The notes beneath the pieces are model-generated. The model made no database searches. It worked only from the letters and a program-made list of their open reading frames with translations, and was not told where the DNA came from. Of a stretch of 64,000 nucleotides of DNA, positions 48,864 through 59,610 are shown piece after piece (within the stretch, counting starts at the first letter, position 1; each line of letters begins with the position of its first letter). Origin of the DNA: Streptomyces longispororuber (GTDB lineage Bacteria; Actinomycetota; Actinomycetes; Streptomycetales; Streptomycetaceae); contig NZ_JAMOLN010000015.1 in NCBI RefSeq assembly GCF_024448165.1, positions 1-64,000 of the forward strand, written 5' to 3'. The translations under genes were made by a program, and so were the position numbers.

Positions 48864-50248
48864 ACGGACTCCTCGTCTCGCGGAGCGGTGCGGGCGATGG
48901 ACTCGTCGCGCAACCGGGTCAGTTCGGCCTCGGTGAGGCGGTAGCGGGCCAGCAGCGGCAGGCTGATCAGCAACAGCAGGGCGGGCAGGGCGCCGAAGCC
49001 GACCACGATCGCGGTCAGTGCCGAGTCTGGCTGAGCGACCCGGTGGTCCGCGTCGGAAGAGACGAAGTCACCGAGCGCGAGCACGAGACCGAACAGGCCG
49101 GGCCCCAGGGCGAGTCCGAGCGTCTCGCCCGCGGTCCACAGGCCGGTGAAGACGCCTGCCCTGCGCCGTCCGCTGGTGTACGCGTCGGCCGCGACGGCGT
49201 CGCCGAGCATCGCCATCGGCAGCATCTGCATGCCCGCGTACCCGACGCCGGCCAGGGCCACGGCGCCGTAGACCAGCGGAGCCGGCAGCTCGCGCCCGGT
49301 GGCCGCGCCCAGCGCCCCCAGCAGGAAGCACAGGGAAGCCCCGACCGCCGCGTTCCGCTTGCCCGTGCGCCGTCCGACCGCGAGCCAGAGCGGCATGGCG
49401 AGCAGCGAGGGGACGATCAGGCACACGAAGAGCAGGGTCGTGGCGCTCGGGCGGTCGAGGATGTACGTCGCGAAGTACTGGGTGCCGGCGAGCATCAGGC
49501 CGGTCGCGGCGGCCTGCACGACGAAGGCGCCGAGCAGCCAGGCGAAGGGCGCGTTGCCGCGGGCGGCGCGCAGCTGGGCGCGCAGGCTCGGCTCGCTCGT
49601 CGTCCGGACGACACTGCGGGTCCCCGCCGTCGCGGCGACGGCGGCGAGCATCCCGGCGGCGAGCAGGCCGCCGATCACCACGCCCATCAGCCGGTAGCCG
49701 CCGGCGCTCCCCCGGTCCTCGCCCGAGGCGCCCGCGAGCAGCGGCGCGACGGCCCCGGACAGCAGGATCGCGACGGCCAGGAACGCCACCCGCCAGGACA
49801 TGACGCGGGCCCGCTCGTCCGGATCGGCGGTGAGTTCCGCGGGCAGCGCGACGTAGGGCACCTGGAAGCAGGCGTACGCGGACGCGGTGAGCAGGAAGAG
49901 GACGGCGACGTAGCCGGCGGCGGCCCCGCCGTCGAGGCCCGCGGGCGCGGCGAACATGGCCGCGAAGCAGACCGGCATGGTGACGCCGCCGAGCAGCATC
50001 CAGGAGCGCCGGGGCCCCCACCGTCCGCCCGTGCTGCGGTCGGAGAGGCTGCCTATCCAGGGGTTGAGCAGTACGTCCCACGCCTTGGGCAGGAAGACGA
50101 GGAGGCCGGCCAGGCCCGCGCCGACCCCGAGCACATCGGTGAGGTAGTAGAGCAGGAGCAGGCCGGGGACGGTGCCGAAGGTGCCGGTGGCGAAGGAGCC
50201 GAGGCCGTAGCCGACGCGCACCTTGACCGGAAGACCTGTTGGGGACAT
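48860..50248 (-). CDS. GPH/MelB-type MFS transporter
   Basis: A 462-residue membrane protein with twelve hydrophobic segments. VGYGLGSFATGTFGTVPGLLLL and KAWDVLLNPWIGSLSDRS (the Asp pair typical of glycoside-pentoside-hexuronide:cation symporters) place it in the GPH branch of the MFS. Members carry sugars or conjugates with sodium or protons. It is the first gene of a two-gene operon with the PLP enzyme. ATG 50248. Together the two genes interrupt the bldD-nusB adjacency I recall from S. coelicolor. Confidence 0.83.
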   Translation of the reverse strand: MSPTGLPVKVRVGYGLGSFATGTFGTVPGLLLLYYLTDVLGVGAGLAGLLVFLPKAWDVLLNPWIGSLSDRSTGGRWGPRRSWMLLGGVTMPVCFAAMFAAPAGLDGGAAAGYVAVLFLLTASAYACFQVPYVALPAELTADPDERARVMSWRVAFLAVAILLSGAVAPLLAGASGEDRGSAGGYRLMGVVIGGLLAAGMLAAVAATAGTRSVVRTTSEPSLRAQLRAARGNAPFAWLLGAFVVQAAATGLMLAGTQYFATYILDRPSATTLLFVCLIVPSLLAMPLWLAVGRRTGKRNAAVGASLCFLLGALGAATGRELPAPLVYGAVALAGVGYAGMQMLPMAMLGDAVAADAYTSGRRRAGVFTGLWTAGETLGLALGPGLFGLVLALGDFVSSDADHRVAQPDSALTAIVVGFGALPALLLLISLPLLARYRLTEAELTRLRDESIARTAPRDEESV

Positions 50249-50283
50249 GGCCAGAACTTAGTGATGATCCCCGGGAACGCACC

Positions 50284-50324
50284 AGGCCCGAAGCAGAACA
50301 TTGTTCAAGTTCTGCTTCGGGCCT
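50284..50324 (-). terminator. nusB terminator hairpin containing a GAACATTGTTC palindrome
   Basis: Perfect 16-bp arms AGGCCCGAAGCAGAAC / GTTCTGCTTCGGGCCT around a 9-nt loop, 24 bp beyond the nusB stop and 36 bp before the transporter start. The internal 11-bp palindrome GAACATTGTTC could also serve as an operator for the transporter operon. Confidence 0.7.
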
Positions 50325-50348
50325 GCGGAGTGCTGTGCGCGCCCTGCG

Positions 50349-50783
50349 CTACGCCTCGTCGCGGCGGAGCGACGGCTTCAGGTCCTTGAAGCGGGCCAGA
50401 AGACCGTTGATGAACGCCGGGGAGTCGTCCGTGGAGAACTCCTTGGCCAGCGAGACGGCCTCGTCGAGGACGACGGCGTCCGGAGTCCCGTCGACCCAGA
50501 TCAGCTCGTAGGCGCCGAGCCGCAGGATGTTGCGGTCGACGACGGGCATCCGGTCGAGGGTCCAGTCGACGGCGTACTGCGCGATCAGCTCGTCGATGCG
50601 GCGGGCCTTGGGGGCATACCCCTCGACCAGCTCCATCGTGTACTCGCTGACGGGCGGCTGCTGCGGGTCGCTGTGCGAGTTCTTGACCCAGTCCGCGAGG
50701 ACCGTCACGACGTCTGCGCCGCGCTGGTCCGCCTCGAAGAGGATCTGGAAGGCTCGCTTGCGGGCCGTGTTACGGGCGGCCAC
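50349..50783 (-). CDS. nusB: Transcription antitermination factor NusB
   Basis: A 144-residue all-helical RNA-binding protein of the rRNA antitermination complex with NusE. AARNTARKRAFQILFEADQRG is the arginine-rich boxA-binding start; MPVVDRNILRLGAYELIW and FINGLLARF are conserved. GTG 50783 lies 2 bp after the efp stop, so the two are coupled. Confidence 0.95.
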   Translation of the reverse strand: MAARNTARKRAFQILFEADQRGADVVTVLADWVKNSHSDPQQPPVSEYTMELVEGYAPKARRIDELIAQYAVDWTLDRMPVVDRNILRLGAYELIWVDGTPDAVVLDEAVSLAKEFSTDDSPAFINGLLARFKDLKPSLRRDEA

Positions 50784-50785
50784 GG

Positions 50786-51352
50786 TTAGCTGTTCACCCG
50801 GCCGAGGTAGCTGCTGTCACGGGTGTCGACCTTGATCTTCTCACCGGTGGTGATGAAGAGCGGGACCTGGATCTGGTGGTCGGTCTCCAGCGTGGCGGGC
50901 TTGGTGCCACCGGTCGAGCGGTCACCCTGGACGCCCGGCTCGGTCTCCTTGACGACGAGCTCGACGGCGGCCGGCAGCTCGACAAAGAGCACCTCGCCCT
51001 CGTGCTGCGCCACGGTGGCGGTGAAGCCCTCGATGAGGAAGTTGGCGGCGTCGCCGACGGCCTTGCGGTCGACGTGCAGCTGGTCGTAGGTCTCCATGTC
51101 CATGAAGACGAAGTAGTCGCCGTCCATGTAAGAGAACTGCATGTCGCGCTTGTCGATCGTGGCCGTCTCGACCTTGACGCCGGCGTTGAACGTCTTGTCG
51201 ACGACCTTGCCGGAGAGCACGTTCTTCAGCTTGGTGCGCACGAAGGCCGGGCCCTTGCCGGGCTTGACGTGCTGGAACTCGACGACGGACCAGAGCTGGC
51301 CCCCGTCGAGCTTGAGCACCAGGCCGTTCTTGAGGTCGTTCGTGGAAGCCAC
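50786..51352 (-). CDS. efp: Elongation factor P
   Basis: A 188-residue translation factor relieving ribosome stalling at polyproline. Three beta-barrel domains are visible; [17 protein letters not shown] (about 26-42) holds the tip Lys in a PGKGPA loop as in the Bacillus/actinobacterial type. [11 protein letters not shown] and the C-terminal [17 protein letters not shown] complete the protein. ATG 51352. It lies 59 bp downstream of the PepQ-like gene. Confidence 0.96.
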   Translation of the reverse strand: MASTNDLKNGLVLKLDGGQLWSVVEFQHVKPGKGPAFVRTKLKNVLSGKVVDKTFNAGVKVETATIDKRDMQFSYMDGDYFVFMDMETYDQLHVDRKAVGDAANFLIEGFTATVAQHEGEVLFVELPAAVELVVKETEPGVQGDRSTGGTKPATLETDHQIQVPLFITTGEKIKVDTRDSSYLGRVNS

Positions 51353-51411
51353 GGTTGCGGAATCTCCTGGACTGACGTGGACGACCCCGGGGCACAGCGC
51401 GTAGCCGACGG

Positions 51412-52530
51412 CTACAGCGCGAGCAGCTCCTTGGTCGTGATGGTGAGTAGCTCGGGTCCGCCGTCCGCCTCGGGGCGAACGACGAGCGTGTCATCGATCC
51501 GGACGCCGCCCCGGCCCGGGAGGTGGACCCCCGGTTCGACGGTGACCGGCACACAAGCGTCCAGTTTACCCATGGCGGCGGGGGCCAACTGCGGGTCCTC
51601 GTCGATTTCGAGTCCCACTCCGTGTCCGGTCAGCTGTGCGAGCCCGTCACCATACCCCGCCGCGTCCAGTACGTGCCGGGCGGCCCGGTCCACTTCGCGG
51701 CACTCGGCGCCGGGCACCAGACTCTCCCGTCCGGCCCGCTGAGCGGCGAAGACGAGGTCGTACAGCTCGATCTGCCAGTCCGCGGGCGAGGTCCCGATGA
51801 CGAAGGTGCGGCCGATCTCGCAGCGGTAGCCGCGGTACGTCGCGCCCAGGCAGACGGAGAGGAAATCACCTTCCTCGACCCGGCGGTCGCTGGGCCGGTG
51901 GCCGCCGCGCCCCGAGTTCGGGCCGGTGCCCACGGAGGTCGCGAAGGCCGGCCCGTCGGCACCGTGGTCGACAAGTCGACGTTCCAGCTCCAGGGCCAGG
52001 TGCCGTTCGGTACGGCCGACGAGGATCGACTCCAGGAGCTCACCGAGCGCCTGGTCGGCGATCTCGGCCGCGATCCGCAGACAGGAGATCTCCTCCTCGT
52101 CCTTGACGAACCTGAGCTGCTCGACGGCCCGGTTCAGATCGGTCAGCCGGAGCCGCGGGGCGACCGAGCCGAGCGCCCGGTGCCGGGCCACGGTCAGGTG
52201 GTGCTCCTCGACCGCGAGGGAGTCGGCGCCGTGGGCGGCGGCCACGTCGGCGGCCGCGACGGCCGGATCGCCGGCGGGCGCGGCCAGGATCTGCACCCGC
52301 AGGTCCTCGTCGGCCCGGCCCTCCCCGGTCTGGCCGCTCGGCGGCCGCGCACAGAGCAGTACGTCGCCGCTGCCGCCGGTCTCGCCGCCCAGCAGGAGCA
52401 CCGCGCCGTGCGGCGCCGCTCCGGCGAGATAGCGGATGTTGGCGGGCCGCGACACGAGGGCAGCCGCGCTGCCGCCCGCCGTCGCGCGCTCTCTCAGCCG
52501 GTCCCGTCGGGCCCCGTACACCTCTGCCAT
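51412..52530 (-). CDS. PepQ/aminopeptidase-P-like protein with altered metal ligands
   Basis: A 372-residue creatinase/prolidase-fold (pita-bread) protein. The N-terminal domain spans about 1-130 and the M24 domain about 145-370. Of the five metal ligands (Asp, Asp, His, Glu, Glu) only two are strict: His in [11 protein letters not shown] and Glu in VEPGVHLPG. The first Asp of DFGA is Cys ([11 protein letters not shown]), the second is Glu (RCEIGRTF), and the last Glu is Asp ([11 protein letters not shown]). A changed metal preference or a non-hydrolytic role is possible. Its place before efp is conserved in Streptomyces as I recall it, and proline peptidases often neighbour efp. Confidence 0.82.
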   Translation of the reverse strand: MAEVYGARRDRLRERATAGGSAAALVSRPANIRYLAGAAPHGAVLLLGGETGGSGDVLLCARPPSGQTGEGRADEDLRVQILAAPAGDPAVAAADVAAAHGADSLAVEEHHLTVARHRALGSVAPRLRLTDLNRAVEQLRFVKDEEEISCLRIAAEIADQALGELLESILVGRTERHLALELERRLVDHGADGPAFATSVGTGPNSGRGGHRPSDRRVEEGDFLSVCLGATYRGYRCEIGRTFVIGTSPADWQIELYDLVFAAQRAGRESLVPGAECREVDRAARHVLDAAGYGDGLAQLTGHGVGLEIDEDPQLAPAAMGKLDACVPVTVEPGVHLPGRGGVRIDDTLVVRPEADGGPELLTITTKELLAL

Positions 52531-52615
52531 GAGGCCGAGCGTACGAGCGCGGGCGACGGGCGGCCGGTTCAGCGCGTCCGGACGGGCGTCGGGCCTTACC
52601 GGCCCGGGGGCGGCG

Positions 52616-53440
52616 TCACCACTGGGGCGGGCTGGCGATGGCCCGGGCGAGGACCTCGTCCAGGACCTGCGCCGTGCCGGGCACGTCCAGCTGCGAGTTG
52701 TCGATGATCGGCAGGCCCGAGCCGTACCAGCCCGCCATGCGGCCGTGGATCCGGGCGACTTCCTCGTCGGTCAGCCGGCGGTTCCCGCTGCGCTGTGCGT
52801 TGCGCTCGAGGACGATCTCGAGGCCCGGCAGCAGCACGACGGGCAGCAGGCCGGGGCCCACGTGCCGCTTCCAGCCGCCGAGCCCGACGACCGGCCGGTC
52901 GGGGAAGACGGCGTCGTCGAGGATGCAGGAGATCCCGTTCGCCAGGAAGTTCCGGGCGGCGAAGCCGCAGGTGCGACGGGCCAGCCGGTACTGCGCCTCG
53001 CTGTTGTCGTTCCAGCCGGTCTGCGGGTCGGCGAAGCCGGAGCGGACCCACTCGCGCACGTCGTCGAGGCTGATGTGGGCCGTCGGGACGCGGCGGCGCT
53101 CCGCCCAGTGCTTGGCGACGCTCGTCTTGCCCGCGCCCGCGGGGCCGATGAGCAGCACCGCGAGCGTGGTCGCGGCCGGATCGACCGGGGCCTGCGCGGG
53201 CGGCGGGCTCGGCACGGCGACGGGTCCGCCGGGCGGGAGCTGGACGTGGCCGGTGGTGTCGCGCACCGGCGGTACGGGATGGGGGTGCGGCGGAACCGGC
53301 GGATGGTGCGGGGCGCCGGTGAATCCGGGCACGCCCGGAGGCTGCTGCGCCTGGTGCGCCGCGGGCGCCGTCCACTGCGGGGCGGATCCGTGCCCGGGCC
53401 GATGGGGCGGTGGCAGCGGAGACCCCACTGCGTGCTGCAT
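52616..53440 (-). CDS. P-loop ATP-binding protein (AAA_33/zeta-kinase-like) with Pro-rich N-terminus
   Basis: A 274-residue protein. Residues about 1-90 are Pro/His/Gly-rich and probably disordered. The P-loop LLIGPAGAGKTSVAKHWAER (about 97-116) starts a kinase-like domain with SLDDVREWVRSGFADPQTGW and an Arg-rich lid (ERNAQRSGNRRLTDEEV), similar to small-molecule or zeta-type kinases. ATG 53440 follows GGAG by 9 nt; a TTG at 53464 has no ribosome binding site. It follows aroB across a terminator. Substrate unknown. Confidence 0.78.
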   Translation of the reverse strand: MQHAVGSPLPPPHRPGHGSAPQWTAPAAHQAQQPPGVPGFTGAPHHPPVPPHPHPVPPVRDTTGHVQLPPGGPVAVPSPPPAQAPVDPAATTLAVLLIGPAGAGKTSVAKHWAERRRVPTAHISLDDVREWVRSGFADPQTGWNDNSEAQYRLARRTCGFAARNFLANGISCILDDAVFPDRPVVGLGGWKRHVGPGLLPVVLLPGLEIVLERNAQRSGNRRLTDEEVARIHGRMAGWYGSGLPIIDNSQLDVPGTAQVLDEVLARAIASPPQW

Positions 53441-53509
53441 CCGGTGCCACTCCGTCTCGTACAACCGTCAATGGGGCCCGGCGAACAGGGCGCTACCGAA
53501 CGGTACCGT

Positions 53510-53539
53510 CCCCGGCCGCCGTTGTGTGAACGGCCGGGG
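53510..53539 (-). terminator. Terminator hairpin after aroB
   Basis: Perfect 9-bp arms CCCCGGCCG / CGGCCGGGG with a 12-nt loop, 34 bp beyond the aroB stop. Confidence 0.7.
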
Positions 53540-53573
53540 CGGTCACAAAGTGCCCGTAGCTGAACGAGCGGTG

Positions 53574-55173
<1,600 letters not shown>

Positions 55174-55177
<4 letters not shown>

Positions 55178-56358
55178 CGGATCTGGAGGTTGTCGAGGTA
55201 CGACGTCACGTTGCGCCGGGTCTCCGGCACGCTGTCGCCGCCGAACTTCTCGGCGACCGCGTCCGCGAGCACCAGGGCGACCATGGCCTCGGCCACGATC
55301 CCGGCGGCGGGCACCGCGGAGACGTCGGAGCGCTGGTGGTGGGCCTGCGTGGCCTCACCGGTCGTGACGTCGACGGTCTTCAGGGCGCGCGGCACGGTCG
55401 CGATCGGCTTCATCGCGGCGCGCACGCGCAGCAGCTCACCGGTGGACAGGCCGCCCTCGGTGCCGCCCGCGTGCCCGGAGACGCGGCGGATGCCCTCGGG
55501 GGTGTTCACGATCTCGTCGTGGGCCTTCGAGCCCGGCACCCGGGCCAGCTCGAAGCCGTCGCCGATCTCGACGCCCTTGATGGCCTGGATGCCCATGAGG
55601 GCGCCGGCCAGGCGGGCGTCGAGCTTGCGGTCCCAGTGCACGTGCGAGCCGAGGCCCACCGGCACGCCGTAGGCGAGGACCTCGACGACGCCGCCGAGGG
55701 TGTCACCGTCCTTGTGGGCCTGGTCGACCTCGGCCACCATCTGCTTCGACGCGTCCGCGTCCAGGCAGCGCAGCGGGTCGGCGTCCAGCTTGTCGACGTC
55801 GGCCGGCGTCGGGTACACGCCCTGCGGCGCCTTCACGGAGCAGAGCTCGACGACGTGCGAGACGATCTCGATCCCGGCCGTCTCCTTCAGGTACGACCGG
55901 GCGATCGCACCGAGGGCCACACGCGCGGCCGTCTCACGGGCCGAGGCGCGCTCCAGGATCGGCCGCGCCTCGTCGAAGCCGTACTTCTGCATGCCCGCGA
56001 GGTCGGCGTGACCGGGCCGCGGCCGGGTCAGCGGAGCGTTCCTCGCCAGGTCCTTGAGGATCTCGGGGTCGACCGGGTCGGCGGCCATGACCTGCTCCCA
56101 CTTCGGCCACTCGGTGTTGCCCACCATGACCGCGACCGGGGAACCGAGGCTGAGCCCGTGCCGGACGCCGCCCAGGAAGGTGACCTCGTCCCGCTCGAAC
56201 TTCATCCGCGCCCCGCGGCCATAGCCGAGGCGCCGTCGTGCCAGGTGGTCCGCCACCATCTCCGTGGTGATCGGAACGCCGGCGGGAAGTCCCTCCAGCG
56301 TCGCGACAAGTGCGGGTCCGTGCGACTCCCCCGCGGTCAGCCAGCGCAACCTGCTCAA
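55174..56358 (-). CDS. aroC: Chorismate synthase
   Basis: A 394-residue reduced-FMN-dependent lyase forming chorismate from [24 protein letters not shown] (conserved GESHG), [19 protein letters not shown] and [20 protein letters not shown] are family signatures. The start is an unusual TTG at 56358, supported by GAGGAG five nt upstream. The EPSP synthase gene aroA is not in this window. Confidence 0.96.
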
Positions 56359-56513
56359 CGGTGCTCCTCATGCTCGCGCTCGGTACGGCTCGGCGGGCGG
56401 CTACGGGTGCGCGGCCCGGCCCACCGTGTATCCCCTGATCCTCCCATGCCGCGCTGACGGGCCGGTGCAGTGTCCGCCTTGCGGACGGCCGGTGAGACGG
56501 GGAACACGCACGT

Positions 56514-56544
56514 GGGGCCGCACGGAGGAGATCCGTGCGGCCCC
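56514..56544 (-). terminator. Terminator hairpin after aroE
   Basis: Perfect 13-bp arms GGGGCCGCACGGA / TCCGTGCGGCCCC around a 5-nt loop, 20 bp beyond the aroE stop. A smaller GTCCGC/GCGGAC hairpin lies at 56472-56486. It separates aroE transcription from aroC. Confidence 0.8.
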
Positions 56545-56564
56545 GTCGCGCAGGTGTACGCGGG

Positions 56565-57389
56565 TCAGCCCAGCGCCTTCAGCCCCGCCGCCCGCATCGC
56601 GGCGAGCACCGGCCGGGTGTCCCCGGTGAACTGCTCGAACTGGGACACGGCCTGGTGCACGAGCAGGTCGAGCCCGCTGAGCACCGGGGCGCCCCGGTCC
56701 TGCCAGGCCGCGGCGAGGCGCGTCGGCCACGGGTCGTAGACGACGTCGAACAGCGTGCCCACGCGCGCGGGCACCGCGCCGACCAGGTGGTCCGTGCCGC
56801 CCTTGGGGGTCGTGGAGATCACCAGCGGCGCCTCGAACGCGCCGGCCGCGTCCGCCCAGTCCGCGGTGCGGACCCGCACCCCGAGCCGGTCGCCCCAGCC
56901 CCGCATCTCCGCGGCGCGCTGCTCACTGCGCACGTACGCGACGACCTCGCCCGAGCAGATCCGGGAGAGGGCCGCGAGCGCGGAGGACGCGGTGGCGCCG
57001 GCGCCGAGGATCGCGGCCGAGTCGACCTTCTCGACGCCCTGTTCGTGCAGTGCGGCCACGAGCCCCGGGATGTCGGTGTTGTCGCCGCTCCTCCGTCCGT
57101 CGGCGTGGAACACCACGGTGTTCACGGCCTCGACGGACGCCGCGGTGTCCGTGATCTCGTCGAGCAGCGGAATCACGGCCCGCTTGAGCGGCATGGTCAG
57201 CGACAGCCCGGCCCACTCCGGCCCGAGCCCCGCGAGGAACCCGGGCAGCGCCGCCTCGTCGACGTCGAACCGGTCGTACGACCAGTCGCCGTCCATGCCC
57301 AGCGCCGCGTACGCCGCGTTGTGCAGGTGCGGCGACAGGGAGTGGGCGATGGGCGAACCGAGAACCGCCGCCCTGTGCTGTGCTGCCAT
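56565..57389 (-). CDS. aroE: Shikimate dehydrogenase
   Basis: A 274-residue NADP-dependent enzyme reducing 3-dehydroshikimate. LGSPIAHSLSPHLHNAAY binds shikimate, LSLTMPLKRAVIPLLDE holds the catalytic Lys, and AILGAGATASSALAAL is the nucleotide-binding loop. ATG 57389 shares one base with the mltG stop (TGATG), so it is coupled to mltG. A longer reading from 57416 lies inside mltG and is rejected. Confidence 0.94.
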   Translation of the reverse strand: MAAQHRAAVLGSPIAHSLSPHLHNAAYAALGMDGDWSYDRFDVDEAALPGFLAGLGPEWAGLSLTMPLKRAVIPLLDEITDTAASVEAVNTVVFHADGRRSGDNTDIPGLVAALHEQGVEKVDSAAILGAGATASSALAALSRICSGEVVAYVRSEQRAAEMRGWGDRLGVRVRTADWADAAGAFEAPLVISTTPKGGTDHLVGAVPARVGTLFDVVYDPWPTRLAAAWQDRGAPVLSGLDLLVHQAVSQFEQFTGDTRPVLAAMRAAGLKALG

Positions 57390-59017
57390 CAGTCGTTGTT
57401 CCTCGACGCGTTCCACTCGTCGACCAGCTTCTGGTGCTCGGCGTTGGTCTTGGTGAACTTACTGGTCTTGCCGTCCATGGAGATGAAGTAGTACCAGCCG
57501 TCGCTCGTCGGGGAGAGAGCGCCCTTGAGGGCCTCCTCGCCGGGGTTGTCGATGGGACCGGGCGGCAGACCCGTGTCGTGGTACGTGTTGTACGGGTTGT
57601 CGTACTTGCGCAGCTCCGCCAGGGACAGGTCGATCTTGCTCTGCCCCTTCACGTAGTTGTACGTGGAGTCGAACTCGAGCCTGCCGTAGGTCTGCGGGTT
57701 GCCCGGCTTGAGGCGGTTGTAGACGACCTCGGCCATCTTCCGGAAGTCGTCATGGCTGGTGCCCTCGGCCTGCGCAAGGCTGGCGACGGTCAGCAGCTGC
57801 CACGGACCGTCGAGGTCGAGGCTCTTGGCCTTGGCCTCCAGGTCGAGGTCCTCGTACTTGTCGTTGGCCCGCGACACCATGTCCTTCAGGACGTCCTCGG
57901 GCTTCATGCCCTTGGCAGCCGCGTACCGGGACGGGTAGAGGAAGCCCTCCAGCGGGTCCTTCACGTTGCGGTGGTTCAGCGCCCAGCCGGGCAGCCCGAG
58001 GCTCTTGTACTCCTTCTTCGCGACGGCCGCCGTCGTGCCCTTGGAGACCTTGAGCTTCTCGTCGATCAGCGTGTAGACCGCGGCGTTGCGGGTGCCCTCG
58101 GGGATCGTGAGGTTGGCCTGGCTCTTCGGGCTCAGCAGGAGGTCGACCGCACTGGCCGCCGACATCTGCTTCTGCAGGACGTACGCGCCGTCCTGGATGC
58201 TCTTCCCGCGGGAGTCCGCCGACTGCGCGGCGACGAAGGCGTCGACGCTCTGGACGACACCGGCCTCCTTGAGCACCTGGCCGATGGCGTAGCCGCCGGC
58301 GCCCTTCGGGATGACGACGGTCACCTGCTCGCCGTTGCCCTCGCCCGCGTAGTCCGGCGCCGAGCCGAACCGGTCCTGGTAGAACTGGTAGCCGAAGTAG
58401 CCGACACCGCCCACACCGGCCGCGAAGACCACGGTCAGGACGAGGCACGCGCAGCCGCTGCGCCGCTTCTTCGGCTTCTTGCCGCCGCGTCCGCGCCGGC
58501 CACCGCGGCCCTCGTCCTCGTAGTCGTCCTCGTCGTCACCGCCGCCGCTGAAGAACGCGTGCTCACCCTGGTCGGGGCCCGCGTCCCACTCCGTCTGCTC
58601 CGGCTCCGGCGCACGGCGGCGGCCCGGCGGCTCGGGCGGCGGGTAGGCGCCGGGGGTGTTGTAGTAGTCCGGCTGTTCGGGGTTGTACGCGGCGTTCTGC
58701 CCGGTGTTGTACGGGTCCATGGGGTCGGAGCCGTACGGGACCTGGCCGTGCGAACCGGTGTTGTCCCAGCCGCCCTGACCCTGCTGTCCGCCGTACGACT
58801 GCTGCCCGTACCCGGGATCCTGCCCGTATCCGGGCTGCTGTCCCGTGCCCCAGTCACCGCCGTAGTTCTGCTGCGGCTGCTGCTGCGGGTCGTACTGCCC
58901 CTGGCCGCCGTAGGCAGGCTGGCCGTGCTCGGCCTGCTGCCCCCACCCCTGGTCCCCGTACAGCGGGTCCGCGGGATGCCACGGTTCGGAGCCTTGGCCC
59001 CGGCCATACTCAGTCAT
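57389..59017 (-). CDS. mltG: Endolytic murein transglycosylase MltG with long disordered N-terminus
   Basis: A 542-residue cell-wall enzyme that cuts nascent glycan strands. Residues about 1-180 are cytoplasmic and rich in Gln, Gly, Tyr and Pro (repeats such as QPGYGQDPGYGQQ) ending in acidic then Arg/Lys-rich stretches. One transmembrane helix (about 188-210, CACLVLTVVFAAGVGGVGYF) precedes a LysM-like region and the YceG domain (about 240-540) with ASLAQAEGT, which retains the Glu of the family's ASIVEKE region, and NPYNTYHDTGLPPGPIDNPG. ATG 59017. It lies 128 bp downstream of ruvX. Confidence 0.93.
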   Translation of the reverse strand: MTEYGRGQGSEPWHPADPLYGDQGWGQQAEHGQPAYGGQGQYDPQQQPQQNYGGDWGTGQQPGYGQDPGYGQQSYGGQQGQGGWDNTGSHGQVPYGSDPMDPYNTGQNAAYNPEQPDYYNTPGAYPPPEPPGRRRAPEPEQTEWDAGPDQGEHAFFSGGGDDEDDYEDEGRGGRRGRGGKKPKKRRSGCACLVLTVVFAAGVGGVGYFGYQFYQDRFGSAPDYAGEGNGEQVTVVIPKGAGGYAIGQVLKEAGVVQSVDAFVAAQSADSRGKSIQDGAYVLQKQMSAASAVDLLLSPKSQANLTIPEGTRNAAVYTLIDEKLKVSKGTTAAVAKKEYKSLGLPGWALNHRNVKDPLEGFLYPSRYAAAKGMKPEDVLKDMVSRANDKYEDLDLEAKAKSLDLDGPWQLLTVASLAQAEGTSHDDFRKMAEVVYNRLKPGNPQTYGRLEFDSTYNYVKGQSKIDLSLAELRKYDNPYNTYHDTGLPPGPIDNPGEEALKGALSPTSDGWYYFISMDGKTSKFTKTNAEHQKLVDEWNASRNND

Positions 59018-59145
59018 CGGTCCCCTACAAGCCGCGAGGCGGGGCAGAGCCCGTGTCCGATCGGGAGGGCAACCGTTCCGCCTCTTGATGCTGTGCGGCG
59101 GCTGTTCGAACGCCGCCGGTCGCGCGGAACGTTACCGTATCGCGA

Positions 59146-59610
59146 TCAGATGACCACTTCGACGCCCTCGCCGGGAGCTTCGCCTGACGCCCGTTCGGAC
59201 TCCAGGGCCTGCTGGAGGATGATGACGGCCGCCGCCTGATCGATGACAGACCGGCCCTTTTTGGACTTCACGCCCGACGCGCGCAGACCCTGACTGGCCG
59301 TCACTGTGGTCATCCTCTCGTCCAGGAGCCTCACCGGAACGGGTGCGATGCCGCGCGCCAGTTCCTGTGCGAAGCCGCGGACCTTGACGGCCGCCGGGCC
59401 CTCGCCCCCCTTGAGGGAGCGAGGGAGTCCGACGACCACCTCGATCGGCTCGTACTCCTCGACGAGCTGCTTCAACCGCCGGTGGGCGGCCGGTACGTCA
59501 CGTCCCGGCACCGTCTCGACAGGAGTCGCGAGGATCCCGTCGGGGTCGCAGGACGCGACCCCGATCCGGGCGTCCCCGACGTCGATCGCCAAACGGCGGC
59601 CTCTGCGCAT
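59146..59610 (-). CDS. ruvX: Holliday junction resolvase-like RuvX (YqgF)
   Basis: A 154-residue RNase-H-fold nuclease, implicated in 16S rRNA 5' processing. RLAIDVGDARIGVASCDPDG carries the first catalytic Asp, VVVGLPRSLKGGEG the second motif and LLDERMTTVTASQGLRA plus SVIDQAAAVIILQ the last acidic residues. ATG 59610 shares one base with the alaS stop. This alaS-ruvX-mltG-aroE order is widely conserved. Confidence 0.94.
   Translation of the reverse strand: MRRGRRLAIDVGDARIGVASCDPDGILATPVETVPGRDVPAAHRRLKQLVEEYEPIEVVVGLPRSLKGGEGPAAVKVRGFAQELARGIAPVPVRLLDERMTTVTASQGLRASGVKSKKGRSVIDQAAAVIILQQALESERASGEAPGEGVEVVI

Noticed and set aside
56565-57416. Longer aroE reading starting at 57416
   Set aside because: The extra residues lie inside mltG; ATG 57389 forms a TGATG junction and matches the family start.
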